A stretch of DNA of 64,000 bases from Dichotomocladium elegans (taxonomy: Eukaryota > Mucoromycota > Mucoromycetes > Mucorales > Lichtheimiaceae). The position numbers and the translations under genes are program-made. Positions 55,772 to 64,000 of the stretch are shown here, piece after piece. The notes beneath the pieces are model-generated. The model worked only from the letters and a program-made list of their open reading frames with translations, made no database searches and was not told where the DNA came from. Positions within the stretch are counted from its first letter, which is position 1; each line of letters begins with the position of its first letter. The DNA is taken from contig JAIXMN010000008.1 of NCBI GenBank assembly GCA_025716815.1, forward strand, positions 744,001 to 808,000, read 5' to 3'.

Positions 55772-58357
55772 ATGCGCCTACCGTCACAAACACGGCTCTA
55801 TATGATTTGCAGGTTCGTATTTCTCAGTTATCTGATCTTAATCACCGCCGCTCAATGTGCTGATGTGTTGCTTTTATATTTATTGTAATTTCATTCTAGC
55901 TTCGTGTCAATTGGCGGCGTGATGGTGAGTTTTTCTTCTGTCTTTTCAATGGCAAGGACAAGCCTCATGGTGACGAGGGGAGTGGAAAACGGTTGGAGAC
56001 AGAAAAGAGAAAGTGAGGGAGGGGAGAAGGGCTAGAGAGAGATATTCATGATTCCTATATTTCTTAAAAAAAAAACTATCTCCCCCTTTTGCTCAGTATG
56101 GGTAAGCAACCTCCCGCCATGCTCTTTTCTCCCCCTTTTTTCTTCTTGCCAATGAAAACCATATGCTAAGCAACTTTTTTTTCAAAAAAAAAACCCACAA
56201 AAGGTATGACACGGGGGCCCTCACGGCCTGTCTGGCGATGCCCGAATACCGTCGTATTTTCTCCCTGGACAGCGACGCGTACGGCACGGCGGCGGTTATT
56301 GCCTCATCATCGGCGTCATTTCTGGCTTCACTGGTAAGACAAAGGCGTGTGAATTAACCCAAGGAAAGATGAATGTCCGTCACATCTCATCCCCACGCTT
56401 CCGAATCAAAAAGGTATCAGGTTTTGTGGCCGATGGTGTGGGCCGGAAAAAATTCTTCTATATTGCATCATTCTTCCATATCATCGGCGTCATAGTTCAA
56501 CTCACAAATACAGACTTCGCCGCACTTGTGATTGGGCGGATCATTACAGGGTCTACTGTTGGGTAAGAGAGAGTAATAGGGACCTGTTGCGCCGCAAAAA
56601 GAAAGAAAGCTAATATAATATGAATCCTCAGAATGATGAGCATGTCCGTTCCTTTATGTAACTACAGAAACATGCTTGCAGCTTATTAGGAACTCCTGCT
56701 TATACACACATATCTCTATAGACCAGAGTGAGGTGGCTAGTTCTCAGAACCGTGGACGGATCATCACATTATACCAACTCGGTGTTACCACCGGCGTGTG
56801 TGTAGCTTCCTGGATCGCATACGGAACAACCCTGATCTCCGGAAGTCTCTCATGGAGGATTCCAGTAGGCATCCAGATTGTACCTGGTGCTCTACTCCTT
56901 CTCGGACTCTCCTTTATACCTGAAAGGTGAAGATGTGTGTGCTATTATATGATCTGGCTGCATGTCTGATTCTGTAATTCTCCGATCTCCAGTCCACGCT
57001 GGCTGATTGCCCGCGGACGTTACGAAGAGGCTTTGGAAATCCTGGCAGCGATAAGGAGTCATGGAGACCGGGAAAATCTAGAGGTCATGATGGAATACCA
57101 CATTATTGTCCAGGACGTATCATTTGACCGCGCATACTCCTCCAAAAAATCGTTTGCGATATTTCGCAGGGGCATCGACAATTATCTCAAGCGGACTGTT
57201 CTCGGCGCGGGTATCCATATATTTACGCAACTGACTGGCGTGAACGCCATCTTGTGAGTTTACCAGAATCCCGGAGGACGGGGTTCCCCCCCGGTTTTGC
57301 TCACTGTTTCAACCTAGATTCTACCTGCCGAGGATATTAAAATCAGCTGGTCTTTCAGAGATTCATGCAGCTTTGATCGGTAAGCTAGAAGTTTTGACGG
57401 GCAACACCGCTCGCCTTCGTGTCTGTGCTGTGCTGTGCTGTGCTGCGCTGCGCTGTGCTATGCTGTGCTGATCACCTTACTTAGGAGGCGGCGTGGCTGG
57501 CATAGTTAACATGCTAGGCACCATTCCTGTCTTCTTTTTTGTAAGTTCGCTCGCCCCGTTCACCGGTCGATCCATCCGTTCATCTCTTTATATGTACACC
57601 AGGTTGATCGATGGCCCCGTCGACAAATCCTTATCATCGGCGCTTGTTTCATGGCCGCGTTTATGATTATTGTGGCGAGCCTTATGTGCAAATATAGCAT
57701 CATGGACCGCCCAGCAGAGATCCGACTGAACCCGACATCGACGGTGGACGGCATTGGGATCGATATCAACAATCCAAGGGTCACCTATACGATCATTACG
57801 CTCCTTGTCGTTTTTATTGCCGTCTTTGCACTGAGCTGGGGCCCAGCTGGGTGGATCTACCCCGCCGAGATCTACCCGCAGCTGATCCGTGCGAATGCCA
57901 TGGGTGTCACGACCGCAACAAGTTACTTTTTCAATGTGATCATCACACTTGTTGCGCCCTTACTCTTTGAGACCATTCGGTGGGGTACCTATCTACTCTT
58001 CGGCATCTTCTGCGTTCTGATGGCCATAACGGTTCATACTTTCTATCCAGAGACACGTGTATGTGACATATCTTTCCTTTGTCTTGTTCCGGCTTTTCCC
58101 CTCATTTGCCATATTGCTTAAATTAGGGCCGATCCCTCGAGGAGGTCAACCTGATCTTCAGCGGCGCACTGATCGATGAACGGGCAGGCGCTCACCATCC
58201 GGATACTGCTGCAGAAGCAATATCAACGCTTCAGCAGATCCAGCCCCACGACCAGCAGAAGAAGCAATGGAGTTTTCTCGCCATGCTCCGGTCATCGTCC
58301 CTACACATGAATAATGGATTTCCGCTGAAAACAGATGCCGAGAACGGCAACGGATGA
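55772..58357 (+). CDS. MFS sugar porter (hexose transporter-like)
   Basis: Twelve exons: 55772-55812, 55900-55924, 56097-56101, 56204-56333, 56414-56562, 56632-56657, 56722-56926, 56993-57253, 57318-57379, 57485-57540, 57603-58058, 58127-58357; 548 residues, normal for the family. A plasma-membrane protein of 12 predicted helices. Signatures in order: YGYDTG in the first helix, GFVADGVGRKKFF (loop 2-3, D-x2-G-R-[RK]), GRIITGSTVG, then MMSMSVPLYQSEVASSQNRG, ESPRWLIARGRYEEAL, QLTGVNAILFYLPRI (QQ-like motif with the first Q kept), VDRWPRRQILIIGA, WGPAGWIYPAEIYP and FYPETRGRSLEEVN (PETKG). PESPRWL and PETRG place it in the sugar-porter family. The sugar and the direction of coupling cannot be told. 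Exon 3 is 5 nt (TATGG), needed to make YGYDTG in frame. A TGTGC pentamer repeat lies in the intron at 57424-57470. Confidence 0.88.
57424..57470 (+). repeat. TGTGC pentanucleotide repeat in an intron
   Basis: Nine or so imperfect copies of TGTGC/TGCGC in the intron between exons 9 and 10 of the sugar-porter gene. Confidence 0.8.
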
Positions 58358-59042
58358 TGTGTATTTCATTCTAAAGCATGCTCTTTTGTTCCTCTAATGC
58401 CTTTCTTCTTTCGTAGCCATCCGCAATTAAGCACTAGCACTAGCAACCAGTACCAGTAGTATCACAATACCTTCTTCCTTTTACGCTCGCTAGGAAGTTT
58501 ACTTGTATATATAACCTGTTTCTTCTTGTAATACTTATTCATAACAAAACGTTTAATCAAACCTTCCTCGGAATCTCAAATGGATATGATTGTATAGATA
58601 TGCTTAATGTATGCGTGTGTGTGTGTGTGTTGTGAAACGGGTAAACGGATGTTGGTACTGCCCATGGAGAGGTACCAAGTTCATCCTTATCCGTGCAAGA
58701 CATAATATCGATTGACGGACGGGAAGAATGTACTTTTTTTTTTCTTCAAGAACAGCCACACTTACCAGCGACGTTGGTCTCATAAAGCAAAAAGAATGTA
58801 AAGATTTCTCGGACAAATGCGACTTCTATTGGTTTTTTTTATTTTTGGAGCCTGCGACAGCACGCCTGCAAGGGATCGCACAAGGGAGTATCCCTATCCT
58901 AAAAGATAACAACGTTCCCTCCTCTTCCCCCACTTCCAAAGCATGTATACATCCGACTGTCTGCTACGTATTACAGGCTTTCTTTCCAGTTGGGATGTTG
59001 CGTCCAGGTCCTGTCTAAAAAAAAAAAAAACTCATTGCGGAT
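58358..59042. other. Convergent spacer, no gene seen
   Basis: About 685 bp between the sugar porter and the small minus-strand gene; includes a TG microsatellite at 58613-58630. No supported coding frame. Confidence 0.45.
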
Positions 59043-59312
59043 TTATTTTTCTTCTTGGCCTGTCAATTTATCGGTTGCTTTCTTGATTTTCTCCGTAGCC
59101 TGGCCAACAATGTTGCCCCCCTGTTTTCCCTGCGCTTGCACAGCCTGTTGCGCGGCACTCATCACACTAGCCTGGCCGGGTTCCTGTGTAGCTGGAGCCG
59201 CCTCGTCGTAGTCGCCAAATGCCATAGGATTTGCTGAACCTTGCTTGTCCGCGTCACCCGAACGCGTCTTGCTCTTTCCAGTGAAAGCGCCTCCGAGTTG
59301 TCCGATATCCAT
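59043..59312 (-). CDS. Small Ala/Gln/Lys-rich hydrophilic protein
   Basis: Single exon of 89 residues, MDIGQLGGAFTGKSKTRSGD to DKLTGQEEK. It has no signal peptide or membrane segment. The second half is Ala/Gln rich (SVMSAAQQAVQAQGKQGGNI) and ends in an amphipathic Lys/Glu helix (ATEKIKKATDKLTGQEEK). This composition is reminiscent of stress-related hydrophilic (LEA-like or CsbD-like) proteins, but I cannot assign a family. The start codon follows a plausible leader and the codon pattern looks genuine. Confidence 0.6.
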   Translation of the reverse strand: MDIGQLGGAFTGKSKTRSGDADKQGSANPMAFGDYDEAAPATQEPGQASVMSAAQQAVQAQGKQGGNIVGQATEKIKKATDKLTGQEEK

Positions 59313-59702
59313 GGTCAAGAGATGATGTGTGGAAGAAAAGAGGGAGGAATAATAAAGCTTGAGTGTTTCCTTTATGTGAGTGTTGGGCGGGGGGTGAGGG
59401 AAGCAAAAGAGAGAGTGAGAAAAGCGAGAGAGCGCGCCGCCGCATGGGTTATTCTGATCTCTCCATTTTCTGGGGGTGGGGAAGAAAGTAATATGCAGCA
59501 CCCATACAAAGATGCTAAAGGTGATGTAATCCTCAGGCCTTCTCGGGAAGTTAGCTCAGCCAACCGTGGTTCACCTGGTGCGGAGAGAGATGGAGAGAGA
59601 GAGAGAGAAAAGGGGCGGCGGGGGGGTTAAGATGCGCGCGCCGCTTGTGATGTCGCACACTGCCCCCCCCCTTTAAAAAAAATTACATTTATTTGTTCGA
59701 CG
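59313..59702. other. Divergent spacer, no gene seen
   Basis: About 390 bp between two divergent genes; contains GA-rich (59580-59610) and G-rich (59611-59627) stretches close to the methyltransferase start. Confidence 0.4.
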
Positions 59703-60713
59703 ATGGAAGCCATTACCCGCTGGAAACAGTCATCATCCAAATTGCTTTGCCTCGATCTTCGCTCAACAGCTGCATTTCGTGCTCGGCATCTAGTTCCGTC
59801 AACCCACATTCCGTGGCATCAACTACACGATCGGTGTGCCGAGCTGCCCCCAAAAAATGTCCCCTTCGCGGTAATGGAGCCTGCCGATCTCGACGGAAAA
59901 GGCGTATCTTGGCTCGAAGAACGGGGATGGCAATGCCCGTGGGTGTTCAGAGACGATGATGATGCGGTCTGGACAGCCGATGCGGCTATTGTCGAACACA
60001 ATGCGCTGCCTGCGCGGCCGACATTGATGTTTTCAGCATGTCCGTTCCTGGTCAAGCAGATGGACATGATGGAAGGCGGATTGCAGAGGAAGCGGACATG
60101 TCTCGACATCGGCTGCGGTTCAGGTCGCGATGTGGCATGGCTGATGGCCACTCGCGATGCGTGGGAGGTGGTCGCGGTCGACTCGATTGCGGGCGCGTTG
60201 AAGCGCACGCGCGCGCTTGCCACTCACCTTGGTGTTGAGAAACAGCTGTTGAAGACAATCCAAGCCAAGGTGATGGCGGACGGTGGGTGGAAGGCATTAG
60301 ACGAAGAGGGCACCAGCAGCAGCAGCAGCAGCAGCCAGGTGGAAGAGGAATCCGCTGCATCCAAAGCAGAACGGTTCTCTCCGGGTATAGCGACCCAAGC
60401 ATTCTTCGAAAGCATGGACTGTCCTGGCCAATACGACCTGGTGCTCACAATTCGATTTTTGGTACGGTCGCTCTTACCGCAGCTTCCGGATCTACTCAAG
60501 CCTGGCGGATTTGCACTGATATCGCACTTTGTGGATGACGGCCTTCATGTGTACGACCAGCCACGCAAGAGCCATCGCCTCAATCTGGGCGAACTGGCAG
60601 CGCTTTATGGAAAGCGGGAGGATGTGGACGTGGTTGTGGACGTGATTGAAGAGATCGAGGACGGTCGGCCGGTCAACTCGGTTATAATCCGGAAAAAACG
60701 AGCGGAAATATGA
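59703..60713 (+). CDS. Rhodanese-like domain fused to a SAM-dependent methyltransferase
   Basis: Single exon, 336 residues. Residues about 12-85 (LLCLDLRSTAAFRARHLVPS, then THIPWHQLHDRCAELPPKNV) follow the rhodanese pattern 'D.R....F...H...A.NIP'. I see no cysteine in the usual active-site loop, so this half is probably non-catalytic. From about residue 138, TCLDIGCGSGRDVAWLMATR is a class I methyltransferase motif I (TehB/type-11-like), followed by EVVAVDSIAGALKRTRALA, YDLVLTIRFLVRSLLPQLPD and LLKPGGFALISHFVDDG. The substrate is unknown. A Ser run encoded by six AGC codons lies near residue 205. The last residues are basic. Confidence 0.8.
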   Translation: MEAITRWKQSSSKLLCLDLRSTAAFRARHLVPSTHIPWHQLHDRCAELPPKNVPFAVMEPADLDGKGVSWLEERGWQCPWVFRDDDDAVWTADAAIVEHNALPARPTLMFSACPFLVKQMDMMEGGLQRKRTCLDIGCGSGRDVAWLMATRDAWEVVAVDSIAGALKRTRALATHLGVEKQLLKTIQAKVMADGGWKALDEEGTSSSSSSSQVEEESAASKAERFSPGIATQAFFESMDCPGQYDLVLTIRFLVRSLLPQLPDLLKPGGFALISHFVDDGLHVYDQPRKSHRLNLGELAALYGKREDVDVVVDVIEEIEDGRPVNSVIIRKKRAEI

Positions 60714-61891
60714 GCCATGCGTCGTCTCACCGTGAAAAGGTAAGAGGCCTTGCATGTGCACTTGGGGTCACAGGGACCATGAATAGTTCGGTCTGCCGAG
60801 TGGGGGAGGCGCTAATACGCATGCGCGCGTACGACTATCAATAAAGGATATTGTCAGACTTGTCTGTTGGATCATGCGATGCTCATACGAATCCAGATGA
60901 ATTAAAGAAAAACGCATTCCACCCAAGCGGCTTGTGGATCTTTGCATCACTCATTTCCTTTTAAGGCCCTTAAATTTCCTCGACATCTCTTGAAAATGAG
61001 GCCAGTGACCTTTATCATACTTCATTGCTCGTCGTTATACCGAACAAACAAGGATTTCTACGCTCGAACACGAGCTTGAAAAAGAAACTGGTCAGTGCAT
61101 TACGTCATGATCCTCTTCAGTTGGGGATATGCGTGCGCAGGATGAAAACGACTGAAGGAGTGTCGCTGCCCATCTCTAGCACGATTGGGCGGGAATATTG
61201 TTCGTGTAGTCAGTTGCCAAATAGAGCAAATCTGAGTCTTGAGCCGAATGGCAGGGCAAAAGTTTCATCATTCCTAAGGGTAAACATCGGTTTGCCTGTT
61301 CTACCCGGACAAATACAGCAGGCGCTGTCAATAAAATGGAGCCTGTGTGCGCGTGCACGTAGCCCGGAGCTGTCACGGAGTGAGTGGATCTTGGTTTGCA
61401 TCGCAGAGAAATAAGGTTTAAACCTTATACCGTCGATCATTGCCAAACGGAGCGCATTTCGCGCCGATGCCAATCGAGTGGATTAACCGGCGTGCCTGGC
61501 GTGACGAGGGGGTCCCCGGCGTATATCATGCGATGCCAACGATCCTATCCTGCCCTCCAGCTCAGGATGGATGGGATCGGTTGGCTGGCGGGGAATGAAG
61601 GTAGGATGACAGCCAGAAACACAATGGCTGAAGATAGGCCAATGCTGCAGGGCCTGAGGGTGGGGGGGGGGGCGGGGCGGAAGGGGCGATGTTCTTGTCG
61701 TTTAGTTTCTGAGAGAGTGGCAATGATTGTGTCACACGACATGCATTCGCTTATTAGGCACTTGCTCAATTAGTGCACAACGTTTTTATTATTCCATCTC
61801 CTCCTTCTTAAGCCCCCGCCATTCAGCCTTTTCCTTTTCCTTCTTTTTTTTTTTGACTCTCTTCCCTGCCCTTTTTACAGAAAAAAAAACA
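60714..61891. other. Intergenic region with G-rich tract
   Basis: About 1.2 kb between the methyltransferase and G-alpha genes. The longest frames (61025-61414 and 61384-61773 on +) lack an ATG start or motifs. 61658-61686 is G-rich (G10, G4, G4 tracts) and could form a G-quadruplex. The T/C-rich end (61795-61880) is the probable G-alpha leader. Confidence 0.45.
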
Positions 61892-63165
61892 ATGGGGTGT
61901 TGCGAGTCAGTGCCCCAAGATGCCCGGAACGAAGAGATCGAAAACCAGTTGAGGCTCGAGAAGCTCGATTTAAGGAACCAGGTGAAGCTTTTGCTTCTCG
62001 GTAAGCACGACATACCAAACAACAGCCCTACCCACAATACAGCGCCGACGTGGACGAAGTCTGATTGACACGCACTCACGCACGATCAATAGGTGCTGGC
62101 GAATCGGGCAAGTCGACGTTCCTCAAGCAGATGAGGCTCATCCACGATGGCGGATTTTCAGAGGATGAGCGGATAGCATATCGCGAGATTATTTACAGCA
62201 ACACGGTTCAATCGATGCAGGTCATTCTCGAGGCCATGGTCAATCTCGAGATTGAATTCGGGAACCCCGATAGCGAGGCTGCGGCCAGGTTCATCCGGAG
62301 TCTGCCATCCGAAATGTCCGACAAGAACGATCGGTTGCCGCCAGAGCTCGTCACGGCCATCAAGACGCTGGTCGTCGATTCGGGCGTGATCGCAGCCATC
62401 CAGCGACGCAATGAATTCCAATTGAACGATTCCGCAACCTAGTAAGCCCCGGTTCCTTCGCGGACTGATGATCTAAAGGGAAAAAAAAAGACATGGTATT
62501 GATCAGGCCATAAGCTATTTTTCGTCGATCGATCGGATGGGTGCACCTGGCTATATCCCAACCGACCAAGATGTGCTGCGTTCGCGCGTAAAGTCGACAG
62601 GCATTACAGAGACATGCTTTAAAGTCGGTGATCTGACGTACCGCATGTTCGATGTGGGCGGGCAGCGGTCCGAGCGCAAAAAGTGGATTCATTGTTTCGA
62701 GAATGTGACAGCCGTGATTTTCATGGTCGCCATATCAGAATACGACCAGGTCCTGATGGAGGACGAAGCCGTGAACCGCATGGACGAGGCTCTGACTCTT
62801 TTTGATTCAATCTGCAACTCACGCTGGTTTAAACAGACATCCATCCTCCTCTTTATGAACAAAACCGACCTGTTTAAACCCAAGCTGTCTACCAGCCCCC
62901 TCGTCAACTATTTTCCGGACTACACTGGTAAGATGTGCTTTCGGCCCGTAGAACCACACACCTTTCTGAACAATTCATAGGCGACACATACGATGACGCT
63001 TGCCAGTACATCATGCAACGATTCGTCTCACTGAACACCAACACCGAAAAGCATATCTACACCCACTTTACCTGCGCTACCGACACCGAACAGGTCAAAT
63101 TTGTCATGACCGCTGTCAACGACATCATCATCCAAGCTAACCTTCGGCAGGGTGGCCTGCTCTAG
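61892..63165 (+). CDS. Heterotrimeric G-protein alpha subunit
   Basis: Four exons, 61892-62000, 62093-62441, 62515-62927, 62981-63165; 351 residues. The N-terminus [20 protein letters not shown] has the myristoylation glycine and palmitoylation cysteines. Guanine-nucleotide motifs: [18 protein letters not shown] (G1), [12 protein letters not shown] with the Arg finger and switch I Thr (G2), [20 protein letters not shown] (G3/switch II), [10 protein letters not shown] (G4) and [15 protein letters not shown] (G5). The helical domain lies between residues about 60 and 180. It ends NLRQGGLL, lacking the C-terminal Cys for pertussis-type ADP-ribosylation seen in the Gi group. It relays signals from seven-helix receptors to effectors such as adenylate cyclase or MAP kinases; which fungal class it belongs to is not determined. 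Confidence 0.93.
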
Positions 63166-63864
63166 TGCCTCGTCTTTTGATAGATAACAGGACCCATTCC
63201 CCTCCCCCTCCTACTGCATCTTTCTTTCTCCTCTTCTCACCCACCCAGCATACGACCTTCCGCAAAATAAGAACGAACAAACCATGTCCATAGGCCATTC
63301 AACCTTCCACCCGTCTTTGCTCCCTTCCGGTCTTCCTCCTCCATTATTTTTCGTATAATATAAGCAAACGTGTATTGTAGTCCTGAGAGAAGTAACTGGT
63401 GCGTACGAAAATAGACTGGGTTTGGAGCTCAATGATCATCCGATTTTTTGCAATCAGGGATTGTGGTTACACACGCACACGCACATGAATTCATCAACTA
63501 TGCCTCGCAATACAAAAGAAAACAATGCGGGTCCGGTCTTTTTGGAATGCCATCCTCATTAACATGCATAAACTGCCCAAAGATCTGGCGTCAAGCTCGT
63601 CTTTTCGTACCACTATTCTTATAGACCTCCTCTCTGTAACCTCAAAAGTTCGCCTCTCCGCCCGTCCGGCACATAACAAGATAACTGTATCGTGACGAAT
63701 TGCCTTTCTGTGTGTATTTGCGCAATCACGCACACACTCTTCCGGAGCCCAAGATCATGAGCCGGGAGGTGGAATGAGCAAATGGACATACGCTAGTTCC
63801 CAAAGTCGCCTTTTGCCCAACGATGACAAAGCAAATATCACATGCATCCACAGAAAGACCTCGC
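63166..63864. other. 3' flank of the G-alpha gene, no gene seen
   Basis: About 700 bp. No supported coding frame; C/T-rich at first, then mixed sequence running into a transposon remnant. Confidence 0.45.
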
Positions 63865-64000
63865 TTCCATTTCTTATGTCATGCAGAGATCATTCTGATC
63901 TTAATACCACACACATTCCCAAGCGAAAGGATGCAGATATTTGGATCAAAGAGGCGGGGATCAAGCGCACTTGCACAGCCCACACTGATCAAGACAAGGT
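63865..64000 (+). mobile_element. Tc1/mariner-type transposon remnant, copy 3 (cut by window edge)
   Basis: The last ~135 bases repeat the N-terminal coding part of the transposase seen at 5839-5970 and, inverted, at 9945-10060. Here it reads HIPKRKDADIWIKEAGIK and then HTDQDK. It ends at the window edge; the rest of the element should lie to the right. It is closer to copy 1 than to copy 2 by eye. Confidence 0.75.

Noticed and set aside
61025..61414. 129-codon + frame before the G-alpha gene
   Set aside because: No ATG at its start, no motif, and overlaps another meaningless frame.
1..64000. tRNA genes, rRNA genes and CRISPR arrays
   Set aside because: Looked for B-box-like GGTTCGANNCC signals with matching arms, rRNA cores and regularly spaced repeats; none was convincing. 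A dedicated scan (tRNAscan, Infernal) was not possible here.

Overview
The window looks like nuclear DNA of a filamentous early-diverging fungus, most likely one of the Mucorales (Mucoromycota). Most genes are cut by short GT-AG introns, usually 50-110 bases. The gene set is fungal: a type II pantothenate kinase, a succinate-fumarate carrier, zuotin, an Ert1-type Zn2Cys6-PAS regulator, alpha-arrestin and V-ATPase subunit G. The DDE transposon remnants and the Fanzor also fit. There are no operons, rRNAs, tRNAs or CRISPR arrays that I can recognise. The species cannot be named from the sequence alone.

Layout. 0-5.2 kb: the 3' part of a bHLH-leucine zipper factor (Mlx/Mondo-like) and a MEF2-type MADS-box factor. 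5.7-12.2 kb: a gene-poor stretch with two broken copies of a Tc1/mariner-IS630-type transposon; a third copy starts at the right edge of the window (63.9 kb). 12.3-19.6 kb: an alpha-arrestin with two PPxY motifs, a full-length but broken Fanzor (eukaryotic TnpB relative), and an F-box/LRR protein. 20-34 kb: a small Cys-rich protein, a Kinesin-4-like motor of about 1,600 residues with one apparent frameshift, an F-box/ankyrin protein, mitochondrial ribosomal protein bS6m, an unknown frameshifted fragment, and a coiled-coil protein with a C-terminal hydrophobic segment. 34-46.7 kb: V-ATPase subunit G, a THUMP-type tRNA methyltransferase, pantothenate kinase, mitochondrial carrier Sfc1, zuotin, a voltage-sensor-domain protein and a Zn2Cys6-PAS regulator. 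48-59 kb: ribose-5-phosphate isomerase, linker histone H1, a SAM-PH protein, an F-box-like protein and an MFS sugar porter. 59-63.2 kb: an 89-residue low-complexity protein, a rhodanese-methyltransferase fusion and a G-protein alpha subunit.

The genes are mostly unrelated housekeeping and signalling functions, so no pathway cluster is claimed. Several touch central carbon metabolism (sugar porter, RpiA, Sfc1, Ert1-like regulator) or ubiquitin-dependent turnover (arrestin with PPxY, F-box proteins).

Most interesting: (1) the Fanzor relic with RuvC and zinc-ribbon motifs still readable, three in-frame stops and one frameshift, and a hairpin just past its stop codon; (2) a transposon copy holding two nested in-place inversions, one of 378 bp and one flipping a 7-nt hairpin loop; (3) very small exons, including one of 5 nt in the sugar porter; (4) a voltage-sensor-only membrane protein. 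All exon boundaries were read by eye from splice signals and reading-frame continuity, not from transcripts.
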